Assembly: GCA_038236865.1 (NCBI GenBank)
Contig: JBBRZI010000013.1
Span: 1 to 24,540 of the forward strand
DNA: 24,540 bases
Source: UBA4729 sp038236865
GTDB lineage: Bacteria; Patescibacteriota; Saccharimonadia; Saccharimonadales; UBA4665
Direction of reading: 5' to 3'
Shown here in pieces: positions 21,566 to 24,540 of the stretch (positions are counted from its first letter, which is position 1; each line of letters begins with the position of its first letter). Position numbers and translations under genes: made by a program. The notes beneath the pieces were generated by a model. That model was given only the letters and a program-made list of their open reading frames with translations, did no database searches and was not told the origin of the DNA.

Positions 21566-22927
21566 ATGAAACACACAGTCAGTGAAATTATCCTTAAAAA
21601 TGGTGCCAAAGGGCTACTCGTCAATGTGCCCGATGCGACGGTCATGACGTTCGATATCAACTTCCGGGCCGGCGAATACCTTGTCGACCCAGACAAGTGG
21701 GAAGTGCCACATTTGATGGAGCACGTGCTGCTTGGCGCCAATGAACTGATTCCGCGGGCACGTGACTTCCAGGCTGAGCTCGAAAAAAATGGGGCCTATA
21801 GCAATGCCAGCACCGGTGTCTACGATATTACCTACGAAGCTGAATGTGCCGATTTTGAGTGGGACCGGGTGCTCGGACTACTACTGGTGGCGATTACCCG
21901 ACCACTCTTTCTCGATGAAGAGTTTCAGGCTGAATTCGGCAACGTCCAAGAGGAAATGGCCGCCCGGGCCAATAATCACTTCCGCCGCTTGAGCCTCGAA
22001 ATGCGCCGCCAACTTGGCCTCATCGCCAAAACCGATGCCGAGCGGCTGGAGATTATGCAGAATGTCGCCGTCCAAGACGTCCGGGAGCACTATGCCCGCA
22101 CGCACACGGCGCCAAACATGCGGTTTGTATTTGCCGGCAACATGACGCCCGAGCGCTGCCAGATAATCGAAAAATTACTATCGGCAATCGAGCTGCCGGA
22201 AACGGGTGATCGTTTCCCGCTGCCGCGTGAGCTGCCCAAGCGCCTGCCGAAACCAGTGTTCGTGCTGAACGATACGGTTGATAACCTGTACTTTTACATC
22301 GATACATTCATGAATCGGCGCATGAGTGACCCAGAAACTGATGCCCTCAACCTAATCAATACCATGCTCACCGAAACCCTCTATTCTAAGATCCTGGGTT
22401 CGGCCCGCGAAAAGGGCCTGGTCTATGGCATGAGCTCTGGCTTATCGCAAACACGTGACGCCAGCAACTGGTGGTTTGGGGCTCAGGTGTCTGATAAAAA
22501 TGCGCCACCACTGATGCGTATCATTGTCGATGAGCTCACCAAGGTTTTGGCCGGTGATATCTCAGAAGCCGAAATTGCGGCTACCAAACAATATGCCCTC
22601 GGGCGCTTTCAGCGCAGCGGTCAAACCGTTGGCGGCACGTCAGCTGGCTACACGGGCCGTTACTTTTTTGACGATGAGATCGAGAATTATTATCAAATTC
22701 CCGCCCGGATTGCCGCTATCAGTAAGGACGAAATAATCCATATCGCCCGCAGTATGTTCCGTGAAGAGATTTGGGGCTTTGGTGTGCTCGGCAACTGTGG
22801 AGCTCCCTTTGCTAAAGAACTACGCCTGCACCTAGCGCCGTTGTGGAGCCAAGACTCAAAAGCGCCCCAAAAGCCTGCCTCAAAAAGTCGCCCGACTAAG
22901 GTTGTCGCCAGTGGACGAACAGCGTAA
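21566..22927 (+). CDS. M16-family zinc peptidase
   Basis: Pitrilysin/MPP-like inverted-zincin peptidase (453 aa). The metal motif HLMEH is at residues 49-53 (H49, E52, H53), and the third ligand Glu is at about residue 130 in GNVQEEM, at the canonical 76-residue distance. The C-terminal half is the non-catalytic M16 domain (ARNNxxAxLLNTMLTE-like: ALNLINTMLTETLYSKIL, REKGLVYGMSSGL). This is the one-chain bacterial form close to MPP-beta/YmxG. There is no signal peptide, so it probably acts in the cytoplasm. The ATG at 21566 has no good Shine-Dalgarno; the repeat cluster sits right upstream. The last 17 nt overlap prfB. Confidence 0.93.
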   Translation: MKHTVSEIILKNGAKGLLVNVPDATVMTFDINFRAGEYLVDPDKWEVPHLMEHVLLGANELIPRARDFQAELEKNGAYSNASTGVYDITYEAECADFEWDRVLGLLLVAITRPLFLDEEFQAEFGNVQEEMAARANNHFRRLSLEMRRQLGLIAKTDAERLEIMQNVAVQDVREHYARTHTAPNMRFVFAGNMTPERCQIIEKLLSAIELPETGDRFPLPRELPKRLPKPVFVLNDTVDNLYFYIDTFMNRRMSDPETDALNLINTMLTETLYSKILGSAREKGLVYGMSSGLSQTRDASNWWFGAQVSDKNAPPLMRIIVDELTKVLAGDISEAEIAATKQYALGRFQRSGQTVGGTSAGYTGRYFFDDEIENYYQIPARIAAISKDEIIHIARSMFREEIWGFGVLGNCGAPFAKELRLHLAPLWSQDSKAPQKPASKSRPTKVVASGRTA

Positions 22928-23996
22928 ACAGGCCAAGAGCCTTGGCGAACAGATCGCCCAGGCGGCCGAACGTCTCAATATTAGGGATCTAACAGCCGAG
23001 TGCGCCCAGGCCACGGCGGCTAGTCAACAGCCTGACTTTTGGGATGACACGGCCAGTGCGCAGGCCACCATGAAGCGTATCTCCAAGTTGCAATCACGGG
23101 TCGACCCGTGGCTGAAGTTGCAGCAAGCGGTGGGTGATGTCGCTGAATTGCTTGATGTGGCAGACATGGCGATGGCGGCCGAGCTCGATACTCAACTGGC
23201 GGAGTTAGTCGCAACCTTTACGACACTCAAAGAGGCCTTGAAGCTCAATGGCCCCTATGACGATTATGATGCGATCCTCAGCATCCACGCCGGTGCCGGT
23301 GGCACTGATGCCCAAGATTGGGCGGCGATGCTGCTGCGCATGTACGTTCGTTTTTGCGAAAAGAATGATTGGAAATTTAGCACCATTGAGCAATCGAGCG
23401 GGGAAGAGGCGGGTATCAAGAGTGTTACCATCGAGATCGAGGGTAGCTTTGCCTACGGGCGTCTCAAGGGCGAACACGGCGTCCACCGCCTAGTACGGCT
23501 GAGCCCCTTTAATTCTGACAATTTACGCCAAACCAGCTTTGCTAAGGTGGAAATCATGCCAAAGATCAACCAGCCGGACGATTTAGCAATTGACGAGAAA
23601 GATCTACGAGTCGATGTTTATCGTAGCGGCGGCCACGGCGGCCAATCCGTGAACACGACTGATTCAGCCGTGCGCATCACCCACTTGCCAACCGGCCTGG
23701 TCGTGGCCATCCAGAACGAGCGTAGCCAGTTGCAGAACCGCGAAACGGCGATGACGGTGTTGCGGTCGCGCTTGGCCCAACTGCAGATGGAGCAACACGC
23801 TGAACGCCTCGGCGAGCTGAAAGGGCCTAACCAATCGGCGGAGTGGGGTAATCAAATCCGCAGCTACGTGCTCCACCCCTATAAACAAGTCAAGGATTTA
23901 CGTACGCGCTACGAGACGTCTGACCCCGACGCCGTGCTCGATGGCGATCTTGGCCCGCTCATAGATGCCTATCTTGAGCACACTATCGCCAGCTAG
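22911..23996 (+). CDS. prfB: Peptide chain release factor 2 (RF2), no programmed frameshift
   Basis: Reads UAA and UGA. The 361-aa product has SPF at residues 198-200 (the RF2 stop-codon anticodon-like motif) and GGQ at residues 243-245 in RSGGHGGQSVN (catalytic Gln in the peptidyl-transferase centre). The PCRF region has ILSIHAGAGGTDAQDWAAML. In most bacteria prfB is interrupted near codon 25 by UGA; the matching place (LNIRDLTAE) is in one continuous frame here, so the autoregulatory frameshift is absent. GTG at 22911 is chosen over TTG at 22902 because aagg (22898-22901) has 9-nt spacing to the GTG. The start overlaps the M16 gene by 17 nt, so the two are coupled. A working RF2 shows that UGA is a stop in this organism. 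Confidence 0.96.
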   Translation: MDEQRKQAKSLGEQIAQAAERLNIRDLTAECAQATAASQQPDFWDDTASAQATMKRISKLQSRVDPWLKLQQAVGDVAELLDVADMAMAAELDTQLAELVATFTTLKEALKLNGPYDDYDAILSIHAGAGGTDAQDWAAMLLRMYVRFCEKNDWKFSTIEQSSGEEAGIKSVTIEIEGSFAYGRLKGEHGVHRLVRLSPFNSDNLRQTSFAKVEIMPKINQPDDLAIDEKDLRVDVYRSGGHGGQSVNTTDSAVRITHLPTGLVVAIQNERSQLQNRETAMTVLRSRLAQLQMEQHAERLGELKGPNQSAEWGNQIRSYVLHPYKQVKDLRTRYETSDPDAVLDGDLGPLIDAYLEHTIAS

Positions 23997-24029
23997 GCGC
24001 CAGTCAACGTGCATGCCCGAGAGCGGTTA

Positions 24030-24038
24030 TGGTAAGAT
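24030..24038 (+). promoter_or_regulatory. Extended -10 promoter giving a leaderless ftsE mRNA
   Basis: TGG plus TAAGAT (24033-24038) seven nt upstream of the ftsE ATG (24046), so transcription is expected to start at or beside the start codon. Confidence 0.55.
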
Positions 24039-24045
24039 TAGAGTA

Positions 24046-24540
24046 ATGATTTTACTAGATCGGGTGAGTAAAACTTATAATCGTGGTTCCGGGCCGTCGC
24101 TCGACCGCATTTCGTTGCATGTCGAGGCCAAGGAGTTTGTAATTGTTGTCGGCCAAAGTGGTGCCGGCAAGACGACGTTGCTGCGCCTACTGACCCGCGA
24201 AGAGCGTCCAACTAGTGGCAAAATTATCATCGGTGGCATCGATTACGATAAACTTAAAGACCGAGACATTCCGTTGCTGCGGCGCAAAATTGGCGTGGTG
24301 TTCCAGGATTTCAAATTGCTGCCCAATAAAAACGTTTTCGAGAATGTGGCGTTTGCGCTCGAGATCGTCGGTGTTTCTAACCGGGAAATTCGCCACACCG
24401 TCCCGAAAGTCCTCGATATTGTTAACCTGACCGGTAAAGAGAAGCGTATGCCGATGGAGCTTTCCGGCGGTGAACGGCAGCGAGTCGCCATCGCCCGGGC
24501 CATCGTACGGCAGCCGCGCATCTTAATCGCCGACGAGCCA
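24046..24540 (+). CDS. ftsE: Cell division ATP-binding protein FtsE, N-terminal part, cut by window edge
   Basis: ABC ATPase that works with FtsX to control peptidoglycan hydrolases at the septum. The first 165 residues are in the window, and the gene continues past the right edge. MILLDRVSKTY is the normal start. Walker A is GQSGAGKTT (residues 36-44), the Q-loop is VVFQDFKLLPNKNVFENVAFAL (Q87), the signature is LSGGERQR (residues 139-146), and Walker B begins ILIADEP at the edge. VFQDFKLL and the spacing of NVFENV are typical of FtsE rather than of general LolD or MacB types. FtsX is expected downstream but not visible. No Shine-Dalgarno sequence; see the -10 at 24033-24038. Confidence 0.92.
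   Translation, partial: MILLDRVSKTYNRGSGPSLDRISLHVEAKEFVIVVGQSGAGKTTLLRLLTREERPTSGKIIIGGIDYDKLKDRDIPLLRRKIGVVFQDFKLLPNKNVFENVAFALEIVGVSNREIRHTVPKVLDIVNLTGKEKRMPMELSGGERQRVAIARAIVRQPRILIADEP

Overview
The window reads as a compact, gene-dense chromosomal segment of a reduced-genome bacterium, most likely a Patescibacteria/CPR member and plausibly Saccharibacteria (TM7). The taxon is an inference from gene order, short versions of core proteins, many unassigned small proteins and missing biosynthetic genes; no 16S rRNA is present. RF2 with its SPF motif is encoded and TGA is used as a stop, so the code is standard, which argues against Gracilibacteria and Absconditabacteria.

Layout. 1-956 (minus): 5' part of prfA (RF1) and rpmE (type-B L31), separated by a clear intrinsic terminator. 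1126-7617 (plus): rpsB, tsf, frr, rseP, a CPBP-family membrane protease and proS. This is the order of the classical rpsB-tsf-pyrH-frr-uppS-cdsA-dxr-rseP-proS cluster with pyrH, uppS, cdsA and dxr missing. A 58-aa single-pass membrane protein gene lies on the minus strand between frr and rseP. 7628-10509: greA, a 107-aa orphan with foreign-looking codon use, and lysS. 10637-13884: unassigned proteins, a minimal zincin, a three-helix membrane protein, an FMN reductase, a DUF427 protein and msrA, mostly in an operon-like run with a redox/repair flavour. 13924-18097: a HAD phosphatase overlapping a TrmA/RumA-type RNA methyltransferase, a PD-(D/E)XK nuclease with paired cysteines, and serS. 18261-24540: hpf, secA, an M16 peptidase overlapping prfB, and the start of ftsE.

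Most genes serve translation (RF1, RF2, L31, S2, EF-Ts, RRF, ProRS, LysRS, SerRS, HPF, rRNA/tRNA methylation), with membrane proteolysis and secretion (RseP, CPBP, SecA) and stress functions (GreA, MsrA) between them.

The most unusual content is between genes. (1) Six genes have a -10 hexamer only 6-10 nt before a start codon that lacks a Shine-Dalgarno sequence, pointing to leaderless mRNAs for first genes of transcripts. (2) proS is preceded by a 169-nt imperfect foldback followed by twelve perfect AATTAGG heptamers ending at its ribosome-binding site. (3) Palindromic elements on both sides of lysS share 26 of 30 bases, so they form a dispersed repeat family. (4) A 21-bp perfect hairpin without a U-tract separates tsf and frr, and a direct/inverted repeat cluster lies between secA and the M16 gene. 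No tRNA, rRNA, CRISPR array or transposase gene was seen.
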